Under the pieces are notes generated by a model. That model did no database searches, was not told the origin of the DNA, and saw only the letters and a list, made by a program, of their open reading frames with translations. DNA of 12,374 nt, taken from positions 1-12,374 of the forward strand of contig CAAFXG010000153.1 of NCBI GenBank assembly GCA_900766925.1. Direction: 5' to 3'. Numbering within the stretch: position 1 is the stretch's first letter; the number at the start of each line of letters is the position of its first letter. Shown here one piece after another: positions 6,137 through 12,374 of this stretch. Source of the DNA: Lachnospiraceae bacterium. Its GTDB lineage: Bacteria > Bacillota > Clostridia > Lachnospirales > Lachnospiraceae. Both the position numbers and the translations under genes were made by a program.

Positions 6137-7111
6137 GTGCGGGCTAATTCAAAGAAAAAAATACTAATTGCTGTAATGCAGATTTTGGTTTTAATTGTAG
6201 CATTAAGCTACTCTGTTGATACCTTTGCAGCAGCAAAAATAAACAAAAAGACGGCGACCGTTGTTGTCGGCAAGACAATAACACTTAAGATTACAGGTAC
6301 TAAAAAAGCTGTAAAATGGTACTCTTCTAACAAGAGGATTGCAACAGTTTCTAAGACTGGTAAGGTAAAGGGTAAGAAACCGGGTAGGGTTACAATCACA
6401 GCTAAAGCCGGAAAGAAGACTTTTAAATGTAAGGTTACTGTTAAACAGGTTCCGATTAAGGCTGTTGCGAGTGCAGCAACCAAAAAATATAATGCAGGTG
6501 AGTATAGCATAACAAAGACACACAGTGGTGAGGCAACATATTATGACAGGATTTCAACAGGTGCATGCAACCTTGATTATTTAGAGAAAAACTATTATAC
6601 CGTTGCAATGAATAATGAGGATTATATGAATGGTCTTGCAGGAGCCTACATTGAGATTACAGATAAGGATGGGGACAAAATTAAAGCTGTTGTAACAGAC
6701 AGGCTTCCGGAGGGCGCTAAAGGCGATGTTGACCTTACCAGAAAGACCTTTGAGAAGATTGAACCACTGGCTACAGGAAGGATGAAGGTTACATGGAAGA
6801 TTGTTCCGTTTCCAACAAAAGAACCTATAAGTTATGTGTTTAAACCAACAAGTTCACAGTATTGGGCAGAAATTCAGGTTAGGAACGGAAGATATCCGAT
6901 TAAAAAGGTTGAATATTACGATAAAAATTCTAAGAGATATGTGGAACTTGAAAAACAGGAGTATAACTACTACACGGCACCAACAGGGATGGGACAGGGT
7001 CCATATAAGTTCAGAGTGACAGATTTTTATGGACATGTTTTGATTGATTCAAATATAAGCATGAATTCAACGGAAACTCCTGTTAAGGGAAAGGCAAATT
7101 TCCCATACTAA
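6137..7111 (+). CDS. Secreted expansin-like protein with a BIG_2 domain
   Basis: The 324-residue product has a signal peptide (about 1-33, cleavage near TFA-A), a BIG_2 Ig-like domain (about 35-102, with WYSSNKRIATVS) and a two-domain bacterial expansin (about 118-310) resembling B. subtilis YoaJ/EXLX1. Expansins loosen cell walls or bind cellulose without hydrolysis. The double-psi barrel (to about 222) keeps GEAT with T134, V-T-D188, PEGA-K-G and D199 in DVDLT, equivalent by recalled alignment to EXLX1 T12, D71 and D82. The aromatic after TD, Y73 in EXLX1, appears to be L190. The binding domain has Y242-W243 and Y276, matching the W-W-Y surface triad with one Trp-to-Tyr change. Start is GTG with AGGAGG at 6123-6128. 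It is transcribed alone, from a sigma-A promoter to a terminator. Confidence 0.9.
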   Translation: MRANSKKKILIAVMQILVLIVALSYSVDTFAAAKINKKTATVVVGKTITLKITGTKKAVKWYSSNKRIATVSKTGKVKGKKPGRVTITAKAGKKTFKCKVTVKQVPIKAVASAATKKYNAGEYSITKTHSGEATYYDRISTGACNLDYLEKNYYTVAMNNEDYMNGLAGAYIEITDKDGDKIKAVVTDRLPEGAKGDVDLTRKTFEKIEPLATGRMKVTWKIVPFPTKEPISYVFKPTSSQYWAEIQVRNGRYPIKKVEYYDKNSKRYVELEKQEYNYYTAPTGMGQGPYKFRVTDFYGHVLIDSNISMNSTETPVKGKANFPY

Positions 7112-7153
7112 TTTGTTTTGCTTCAACACTTTACGATATGAAAGTAATCTGAT

Positions 7154-7210
7154 ATAATCTTGATATGGTTGCATTCGATTTTGTAACTATATCAGGATTA
7201 TTTTTGTTTT
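7154..7210 (+). terminator. Intrinsic terminator after the expansin-like gene
   Basis: A 17-bp stem pairs 7154-7170 with 7185-7201, with all positions paired including two G-U pairs, a 14-base loop and a following T-rich tail TTTTTGTTTT. The stem is A/T-rich, so strength is moderate. It lies 43 bases after the stop codon. The rest of the gap to 7255 shows no convincing promoter for the amylase gene. Confidence 0.7.
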
Positions 7211-7255
7211 ATTTCATAAAAGATACAAATATATATGTTTTGTGGAGGTAGAGTA

Positions 7256-8710
7256 ATGAGTTTTAATGGAACAATGATGCAGTATTTTGAGTGGGAGCTT
7301 CCTGCCGATGGAACACTGTGGGACAATCTTAAGGCAGATGCTACTAAGCTTAAAAATGCAGGGATAACAGGCGTATGGCTTCCACCTGCATATAAGGGCG
7401 CTAACGGTGCTGATGATGTAGGTTACGGAGCATATGATTTATATGATCTTGGTGAGTTTGACCAAAAGGGGACAGTGGCTACCAAGTATGGTACGAAGGA
7501 CGCTTATCTTGCAGCGATTAAGGCTCTTCACTCTAAGGGTATTAATGTATATGCTGATGTTGTTCTTAATCATAAGATTGGTGCAGATGAGGTAGAAGAG
7601 GTTCCGGCATACGAATTCAATAATAACAGCCGCGGACAGATGATAGGTGAAGAGAAGAAGATTGGTGCGTGGACCAAGTTCACCTTCCCGGGCCGTAAAG
7701 GAAAGTATTCTGATTTCACATGGAATTGGAATCATTTCGATGGAATTGACTGGGATCAGGATAGAGCAGCTAAATCAATTTTCTGTTTCAAGGGAAAGGA
7801 ATGGGACAAGGATGTTGATGAAGAGTTAGGTAATTATGATTATCTGATGGGTGCAGATATTGACTTTAACAACAGGGAGGTTGTTGAGGAGCTGACCAGA
7901 TGGGGAAAATGGTATACAGAGACTGCTGATTTGGATGGATACAGACTGGATGCACTTAAGCACATTAACAAATACTTCTATAGAGATTGGATGAAGAATA
8001 TGAAGGAGGCAGCAGGTAAGGATTTATTTGCTGTTGGTGAATATTGGCATTGGGATGTTAATGTTCTTATGGACTATATCAATGCAACAGAGGGGCAGAT
8101 GAGTCTGTTTGATGTCCCATTACACTTTAATTTACATAACTGCTCAAAGGCACATGGCAATTATGATTTAAGAACAATTCTCGATGGTACTCTGGTAAAG
8201 GCTAATCCACTTAAGGCTGTTACCTTTGTTGATAATCATGACAGCCAGCCGGGACAGTCCCTTGAGTCATGGGTAGAGGATTGGTTTAAGCCTATGGCAT
8301 ATGCCATAATCCTGCTTAGACAGGAGGGTTATCCATGTGTATTCTATGGAGATTATAAGGGAATACCTGCATCTAAGGTTAAGTCTAAGAAGAGGGAGCT
8401 TGATAAGCTCTTGAAGCTCAGAAGGCTTAATGCATATGGTGTGCAGCATGATTATTTTGATGACCCTAATTGCATAGGCTGGACAAGAGAGGGCGATGAG
8501 GAGCATAAGGATTCAGGTCTTGCGGTAGTGATTTCAGATGGAACAGGTGGAACCAAGCGTATGTATATTGGTAAGCAGTTTGCAGGCTGTCATTTTGCAG
8601 ATGCTATGGGCAACGCTAAATACAATATTAAGATTGATGAAGATGGTTTTGGAGAATTTTATGTAAACCGTGATTCTGTTGCAGTATGGGTCAGGAAAGA
8701 AAATAAATAG
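7256..8710 (+). CDS. Cytoplasmic alpha-amylase, GH13 family
   Basis: This 484-residue enzyme hydrolyses alpha-1,4 bonds in starch, glycogen or imported maltodextrins. The start MSFNGTMMQYFEW is typical of the intracellular Firmicute/enterobacterial GH13 alpha-amylases. All four GH13 signature regions are present: DVVLNH (101-106), GYRLDALKH (228-236, nucleophile D232), GEYW (acid/base E262) and FVDNHDSQ (324-331, D329). The length fits the family. There is no signal peptide, so it acts inside the cell, probably on stored glycogen or imported oligosaccharides. The start at 7256 has GGAGG at 7243-7247; an in-frame ATG at 7235 would add seven residues and lies upstream of that site. A yerC-like gene follows 11 bases later and probably shares its transcript. 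Confidence 0.95.
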   Translation: MSFNGTMMQYFEWELPADGTLWDNLKADATKLKNAGITGVWLPPAYKGANGADDVGYGAYDLYDLGEFDQKGTVATKYGTKDAYLAAIKALHSKGINVYADVVLNHKIGADEVEEVPAYEFNNNSRGQMIGEEKKIGAWTKFTFPGRKGKYSDFTWNWNHFDGIDWDQDRAAKSIFCFKGKEWDKDVDEELGNYDYLMGADIDFNNREVVEELTRWGKWYTETADLDGYRLDALKHINKYFYRDWMKNMKEAAGKDLFAVGEYWHWDVNVLMDYINATEGQMSLFDVPLHFNLHNCSKAHGNYDLRTILDGTLVKANPLKAVTFVDNHDSQPGQSLESWVEDWFKPMAYAIILLRQEGYPCVFYGDYKGIPASKVKSKKRELDKLLKLRRLNAYGVQHDYFDDPNCIGWTREGDEEHKDSGLAVVISDGTGGTKRMYIGKQFAGCHFADAMGNAKYNIKIDEDGFGEFYVNRDSVAVWVRKENK

Positions 8711-8721
8711 CAGGTGATAAT

Positions 8722-9018
8722 ATGGGAAAGACAATCAGAACAGATGCTGTTAAGGAGTTATTTGAGGCTATATTAACACTTGAAAATGTGGAAGAGTGTT
8801 TTGACTTTTTTGAGGATGTGTGTACTGTGAATGAGGTGCTTTCTATAGCACAGAGATTTGCGGTGGCAAAGATGCTTAAGGAAAATCATACCTATCTGGA
8901 GGTTGCCAAGGATACAGGTGCTTCCACTGCAACCATCAGCCGTGTAAACAGATCCCTGAATTATGGGAATGACGGTTACGATATGGTTTTCTCCAGATTA
9001 AAGGAACAGCAAAAATAA
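8722..9018 (+). CDS. yerC: YerC/YecD-type TrpR-related regulator
   Basis: This 98-residue all-helical protein of the TrpR-like superfamily has the expected length and sequence of the YerC/YecD family. The N-terminal half is helical and acidic (LENVEECFDFFEDVCTVNE). ALSIAQRF-like residues (LSIAQRFAVAKML) mark the core. A helix-turn-helix (about 57-80) reads YLEVAKDTGASTATISRVNR. It should bind DNA, but tryptophan binding is not expected for this branch and its targets are generally unknown. The start has AGGTGA at 8711-8716. It is 11 bases downstream of the amylase and directly upstream of a strong terminator, so the two genes form a bicistron. Control of amylase by this protein is possible but not shown. 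Confidence 0.88.
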   Translation: MGKTIRTDAVKELFEAILTLENVEECFDFFEDVCTVNEVLSIAQRFAVAKMLKENHTYLEVAKDTGASTATISRVNRSLNYGNDGYDMVFSRLKEQQK

Positions 9019-9043
9019 TAGTATAAAACATTTGTATAAAGTA

Positions 9044-9098
9044 ATATCGGCAGATGCTTCTTATTAAATAAAATAAGGCATCTGCCGATATTTTTTTT
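9044..9098 (+). terminator. Strong intrinsic terminator of the amylase-yerC unit
   Basis: ATATCGGCAGATGC (9044-9057) pairs perfectly with GCATCTGCCGATAT (9078-9091). The stem continues as CTTATT (9060-9065) with AATAAG (9072-9077) after a 2-base bulge. A run of eight T (9091-9098) follows. Confidence 0.93.
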
Positions 9099-9126
9099 GA
9101 GTAGATTATTTGCCTCCGTATGTAAT
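9097..9126 (+). promoter_or_regulatory. Candidate promoter of the EF-hand-like gene
   Basis: TTGAGT (9097-9102) emerges from the terminator T run and is followed by TATGTAAT (9119-9126). This gives TATGTA at 16 bases or TGTAAT at 18. Transcription would start near 9133, just ahead of GGGAGG (9143-9148). Neither spacing is ideal. Confidence 0.4.
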
Positions 9127-9154
9127 GCCAAAAACATTTAGTGGGAGGTAGAGC

Positions 9155-10378
9155 ATGATTATTAATTCAAGTGCAGTGAAAATGTCGGCACAGACAAACA
9201 GAAGGGTTAATTATAAGCAGAATAACGAGACTCTTATGATGAACCTCAATACCGGAATGGGAAATTATAACCAGAATACTTTTCAGATGGGTTATGAGAC
9301 TAAAATGGAGTCGGAAGCATTTGCCACCTTTGACAGGACGTCTGCTAAATTATGTGATAATACCGAAGTGACACCAATTAATGGTGCGGTATTAAAGGAA
9401 AGTCAGGATGATGAAATTCCGGTCGCTGGTCAGCCGGAGAGTGGCTTTGAGAACGAAAAGGTAAGTTATCCTGTAGAGCTTGGTAATTCCAAGCTGATTT
9501 CGCTCAGGCAGAAAGACAGCACGATGAATCTTCTGGCGCAGCTCAGGTTGTTTCTGTATAACTTTCGGAATAGCTTAAGTCTTATGATAGGAAGAAGATA
9601 TGCCGTGGGAACAGGCGATGTAAGCAAAATGTCAGATACGCTTAAGGGATACAGCTCAAATGTTATCGATTTGTCCTCCGGTACATTTAAAGATAAGTCG
9701 GTCTGGAATCGCATAAATTATTCTTCATATACCTATGAGGAGTCGGAGAGTATGGATTTCGAGACTGTGGGAAGTGTTGTTACTGCAGACGGAAGAACAC
9801 TGGATTTTAATATGCAGGTATCAATGTCAAGAGAATACGTTGAAACTGTTGAAGAGCTGACGTCTGATACTATGGTCATTATGACGGACCCTCTTGTCAT
9901 AAGTCTTGATTCAAATCCTGTATCGGTAAGCGACCAAAAGTGGAAATTTGATATTGACGGGGACGGAAAGAAGGATAATATTTCGCTGTTGTCTAAGGGA
10001 CAGGGATTTCTTGTCTATGATAAGAATGAGGACGGAATAATAAATGACGGACTCGAAATGTTTGGTGCCGCAACAGGAAATGGTTTTAAGGAGCTTTCAG
10101 CCTATGATGAGGATGGAAATGGTTGGATAGATGAGAATGATTCGATTTACAACAAGCTGTCAGTCTGGCTTAAGGATGACGATGGCAATGACAGGATGGT
10201 TGGTTTGAAGCAAGCAAATGTAGGCGCTATCTATCTTGGAAGTATGGCAACCGACTATGCACTAAAGACAGATTCTGATTATAATGCTCAGCTTAGACGT
10301 TCGGGAATGTATCTCACAGAGGATGGAACTTCAAGAAGTATATCACAGCTTGATATGGTTAAGGCACTTGTGTCATAG
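9155..10378 (+). CDS. Protein of unknown function with EF-hand-like calcium loops
   Basis: I do not recognise this 407-residue protein as a named family. The N-terminus (MIINSSAVKMSAQTNRR) has no signal peptide or membrane helix. Residues 1-110 look disordered and polar; 112-150 are helical and basic. The C-terminal half carries a calcium-binding cluster. Loop 1 is DIDGDGKKDNIS (266-277), loop 2 starts D289-K-N-E-D-G, and loop 3 is DEDGNGWIDEND (318-329); a further DDDGND (341-346) is incomplete. These match the DxDxDG pattern of EF-hand or dockerin-like loops. Similar segments occur in secreted calcium-binding proteins. Ser-rich non-signal N-termini of this kind are also seen on proteins exported by non-classical routes, but that is inference. 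Start: GGGAGG at 9143-9148. It appears monocistronic. Confidence 0.8.
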   Translation: MIINSSAVKMSAQTNRRVNYKQNNETLMMNLNTGMGNYNQNTFQMGYETKMESEAFATFDRTSAKLCDNTEVTPINGAVLKESQDDEIPVAGQPESGFENEKVSYPVELGNSKLISLRQKDSTMNLLAQLRLFLYNFRNSLSLMIGRRYAVGTGDVSKMSDTLKGYSSNVIDLSSGTFKDKSVWNRINYSSYTYEESESMDFETVGSVVTADGRTLDFNMQVSMSREYVETVEELTSDTMVIMTDPLVISLDSNPVSVSDQKWKFDIDGDGKKDNISLLSKGQGFLVYDKNEDGIINDGLEMFGAATGNGFKELSAYDEDGNGWIDENDSIYNKLSVWLKDDDGNDRMVGLKQANVGAIYLGSMATDYALKTDSDYNAQLRRSGMYLTEDGTSRSISQLDMVKALVS

Positions 10379-10418
10379 ATATACATAAATATGGAAATGA
10401 CGGGATTGACAATTATGA

Positions 10419-10447
10419 TTGACAGGAGAGGGTGCGTAAAGTAAAAT
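10419..10447 (+). promoter_or_regulatory. Sigma-A promoter of the BIG_2/Cys-His protein gene
   Basis: Perfect TTGACA (10419-10424), 17 bases, TAAAAT (10442-10447). A second TTGACA lies 13 bases upstream (10406-10411) without a good -10. Transcription would start near 10455, about 37 bases before the ATG at 10492. Confidence 0.65.
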
Positions 10448-10491
10448 TAATTCGAGGAATATAGACAATTAATGCCAGGGAGAGGTGTTTA

Positions 10492-12246
10492 ATGATGAGG
10501 AAGATTAAATTTATTTTTGTTATTTTGTTATTTTTTTGTGTTACATATACAACAGATTTTGATGTACCTGTTGCTGATGCAGCATCGAAGTCATCTATAG
10601 AAATAATTGCTCCAACACAGAACCCTAAAATGAATCTCGATTATTCGGCAGTTGGTAAAACATATACACTTAAGTATAAGGTAAAAGGCGGTTCTAAGCT
10701 TGCCAAGGTGTCTTACAGTACCTCTTCCAAGAAAATTGCCACCGTTTCCGGCAAGGGAAAAATCAAAATCAAGAGTAGCGGGTGTGTAAGTATTATTGTA
10801 CATGCGGTTTTTAAAAACGGACAGACCAGCTCCGATATGCTTATTATTAATATCAGTATGCCGGTTAAGTCTGTTAAGCTCTCTACGGGCTCCGCAAATA
10901 AATACGGAAAATATACGCTTGTTCCGGTTGGCAAAAAGATTAAGCTCACTGCCAGGACATATCCTAGTGTCAGCTATAAGAATCCGGTTAAATTCAGTTC
11001 TTCAAACAAAAAGATTGCCACTGTTGATAGCAAAGGTGTTGTAAGAGGTAAAAAAGTTGGAAAAACAACAATTACGGCTTACGTTGGTTATAACAAGAAG
11101 ATTAAGAAGTCGGTTAAAGTCTGGGTCGTAAAACCTGTTACCAGCATCTCTGTAAATAACGGTAAGACATCAGTTTCAATTACCAAGGGTAAAACTTCAA
11201 CACTTAAGGTTGCTGTTAATAACTCAGCTACTATTAAGAAGGTTAAGTACACTTCTTCAGACCAGTCTGTTGCTACTGTTTCTTCTTCCGGAAAAATTAC
11301 GGCAAAGGGTGCCGGAAGCTGTACAATTACGGTCTCTGCCGTTGACGGATTCCAGGCCAGAACTTCTGTCAGAGTTCGTGTCAAGAATCCTTCTGCTTCC
11401 GCATCTCCGGATACTACTTCCGATACAACCGCAACGTCTGCCAAGACAACTGCTTCTACAAAGGCTGCCACTTCAACCACAAAAGCCAGCAATACGACAA
11501 CAGCAGCCAAAACCACCACAACGGTAAAAGCTACTGCTACGGAAGAACCTGCTACCGAGGCTCATGTACACAATTACGTGGAAGTCAAGGATTATTTTGA
11601 TACGGTTATTGAACACAGATACATCTGTGACTGCGGAGCAGAGGATGGTACTAAGTATTGGATTGAAACGGTTGAAACCTCGGAAGAAGCCTGTACTCAT
11701 CCTAATCCTGTTACAACAAAAAGCGATATGGGAACCTACTATTTCTATACGGTAAATTGTCCAGATTGTTTTCAAAGAGTGGACAGTTGGACTGAAGAAA
11801 AGGATGTCCCGGCCAATCCGAACCTCTGCCAGCATGAGTATGTTTCGGTGGGAACCCGGGTGGATGAGATTAAAATAATTGGTCTTGTATGTACATCTTG
11901 TAAGTTTTATGATTACATGGATGGTGTTCATCCATTCAAAGACCATCAGGGATATAACGGATGTACTTTTTCTGAAGGTATGCCGGGAAGAATACCTATT
12001 GCAAAAAGAACTGTTGACATAGTAAGGTGTAAATATTGCAACAAAGAAAAAGATGGGGATATTATAAAAACCGAGTTTTACGAGTCTGCATATCTTATGG
12101 CAAGATATGTTACAGCTCCAAGTCCTTTATATAATTTGGATATGAGTTCTTGGAGCGATGCACAAGTTTATGATTGGATGGTGGAACATTATTTATGTGA
12201 TTTAACGCTTAATGATATTTATGTTGGTGAAATTGTTTACAAGTAG
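10492..12246 (+). CDS. Secreted protein: three BIG_2 domains, Thr linker, four Cys/His modules
   Basis: This 584-residue export has a signal peptide (about 1-31, ending VADA-A). Three BIG_2-like domains follow at about 35-122, 124-213 and 216-298, each with the (S)SxxxIATV or QSVATV strand; the first is the most diverged. A Thr/Ala/Ser/Lys-rich linker (about 302-352) suggests a wall-spanning stalk. Four Cys/His modules follow: H358-x-H360...C379-x-C381, C401-x-H403...C423-x-x-C426, C446-x-H448...C467-x-x-C470 and C491-x-F493...C513-x-x-C516. A module-free end (520-584) contains VYDWMVEHYLCDL. It is probably a surface adhesin or wall-binding protein, with no enzyme domain recognised and no LPxTG sorting signal. 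Either ATG at 10492 or 10495 could start it; GAGAGG precedes both. It shares the BIG_2 type with the expansin-like gene. Confidence 0.85.
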   Translation: MMRKIKFIFVILLFFCVTYTTDFDVPVADAASKSSIEIIAPTQNPKMNLDYSAVGKTYTLKYKVKGGSKLAKVSYSTSSKKIATVSGKGKIKIKSSGCVSIIVHAVFKNGQTSSDMLIINISMPVKSVKLSTGSANKYGKYTLVPVGKKIKLTARTYPSVSYKNPVKFSSSNKKIATVDSKGVVRGKKVGKTTITAYVGYNKKIKKSVKVWVVKPVTSISVNNGKTSVSITKGKTSTLKVAVNNSATIKKVKYTSSDQSVATVSSSGKITAKGAGSCTITVSAVDGFQARTSVRVRVKNPSASASPDTTSDTTATSAKTTASTKAATSTTKASNTTTAAKTTTTVKATATEEPATEAHVHNYVEVKDYFDTVIEHRYICDCGAEDGTKYWIETVETSEEACTHPNPVTTKSDMGTYYFYTVNCPDCFQRVDSWTEEKDVPANPNLCQHEYVSVGTRVDEIKIIGLVCTSCKFYDYMDGVHPFKDHQGYNGCTFSEGMPGRIPIAKRTVDIVRCKYCNKEKDGDIIKTEFYESAYLMARYVTAPSPLYNLDMSSWSDAQVYDWMVEHYLCDLTLNDIYVGEIVYK

Positions 12247-12298
12247 CAACACATAAATATTAGAGTAAAGATTTTGTCAGTTGAATAAATAAAAAAGA

Positions 12299-12369
12299 GA
12301 GAGTAATCAATAATCCTTTGATATAATGATTTCGACCAAAAAAACAAATATCAAAAGGAGACTACTCTC
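12299..12369 (+). promoter_or_regulatory. Foldback structure and -10 box before a truncated gene
   Basis: GAGAGTA (12299-12305) pairs with TACTCTC (12363-12369), and CCTTTGATAT (12315-12324) pairs with ATATCAAAAGG (12348-12358) with one bulged A. The right side contains the ribosome binding site AAAAGGAG (12353-12360). A perfect TATAAT (12322-12327) sits at the inner edge of the left arm, so RNA from it would start near 12334 and lack that arm. Read-through RNA would carry both arms and hide the site. This layout is known from insertion-sequence ends. The gap 12247-12298 shows nothing else and no clear terminator. Confidence 0.5.
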
Positions 12370-12374
12370 ATGAC
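12370..12374 (+). CDS. Start of a gene cut off by the window edge (possible transposase)
   Basis: Only an ATG and two more bases are visible. The ATG is supported by AAAAGGAG (12353-12360) at 9 bases. The foldback leader suggests an insertion-sequence transposase, but no protein sequence is available to test this. Confidence 0.4.

Noticed and set aside
7213..7236. TTCATAAAAGATACAAAT before the amylase as an ECF-type promoter
   Set aside because: CATAAAA is present, but CGTATAT is absent at the required spacing.
9113..9126. CCTCCGTATGTAAT as a third copy of the ECF-type promoter
   Set aside because: The CGTAT block resembles the -10, but 22 bases upstream there is no CCATAAAA.
10868..11390. 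Repeated lysine/serine-rich segments as a DNA repeat array or CRISPR
   Set aside because: They are diverged BIG_2 protein domains with no exact DNA repeat units or spacers.
11088..11519. Minus-strand 143-codon frame opposite the BIG_2 and Thr-rich region
   Set aside because: Its Val/Ala/Leu-rich product is the antisense of the low-complexity Thr/Ala codons; it has no start signal.

Overview
The window looks like chromosomal DNA from a low-GC Firmicute, most likely a gut or rumen member of the Lachnospiraceae. This is inferred from the AT-rich composition, strong AGGAGG-type ribosome binding sites, secreted proteins built from lysine-rich group 2 bacterial Ig-like (BIG_2) domains, a cytoplasmic GH13 alpha-amylase and a YerC-type TrpR relative. 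No rRNA, tRNA or CRISPR array is visible, so the genus cannot be fixed.

Layout. (1) 1-604, minus strand: a toxin-antitoxin pair, a Phd/YefM-type antitoxin overlapping by 4 bp a PIN-domain toxin that runs off the left edge. It has a strong promoter and TGTACA-like operator sites. (2) 607-6044, plus strand: an envelope-sensing and regulatory block made of a membrane histidine kinase, a NarL/LuxR-type response regulator, an ECF sigma factor, an overlapping membrane-anchored anti-sigma-like protein and a YfbK-like VWA lipoprotein. The same bipartite sequence, CCATAAAA-N14-CGTATAT, lies upstream of both the ECF gene and the VWA gene. It is the best candidate for the promoter read by this sigma factor. 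A perfect 12-bp inverted repeat can mask the ribosome binding site of the VWA gene, but only on transcripts that start upstream of this promoter. (3) 6053-7210: a secreted expansin-like protein fused to a BIG_2 domain, with a good sigma-A promoter and an intrinsic terminator. (4) 7256-9098: a cytoplasmic alpha-amylase followed by a yerC-like regulator and a strong terminator. (5) 9097-10378: a conserved-looking protein of unknown function with EF-hand-like calcium loops and no signal peptide. (6) 10419-12246: a secreted protein with three BIG_2 domains, a Thr-rich linker and four regularly spaced Cys/His modules. (7) 12247-12374: the start of another gene whose ribosome binding site sits in a foldback structure like those that protect insertion-sequence transposases from read-through.

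How the parts may fit together (inference): the two-component system and the sigma/anti-sigma pair probably form one signalling block that controls the surface VWA lipoprotein. The downstream half is devoted to polysaccharides and the cell surface: expansin, amylase, an EF-hand protein and a BIG_2 adhesin-like protein. The most original observation is the coupling of the duplicated ECF-type promoter to the masking hairpin in front of the VWA gene.
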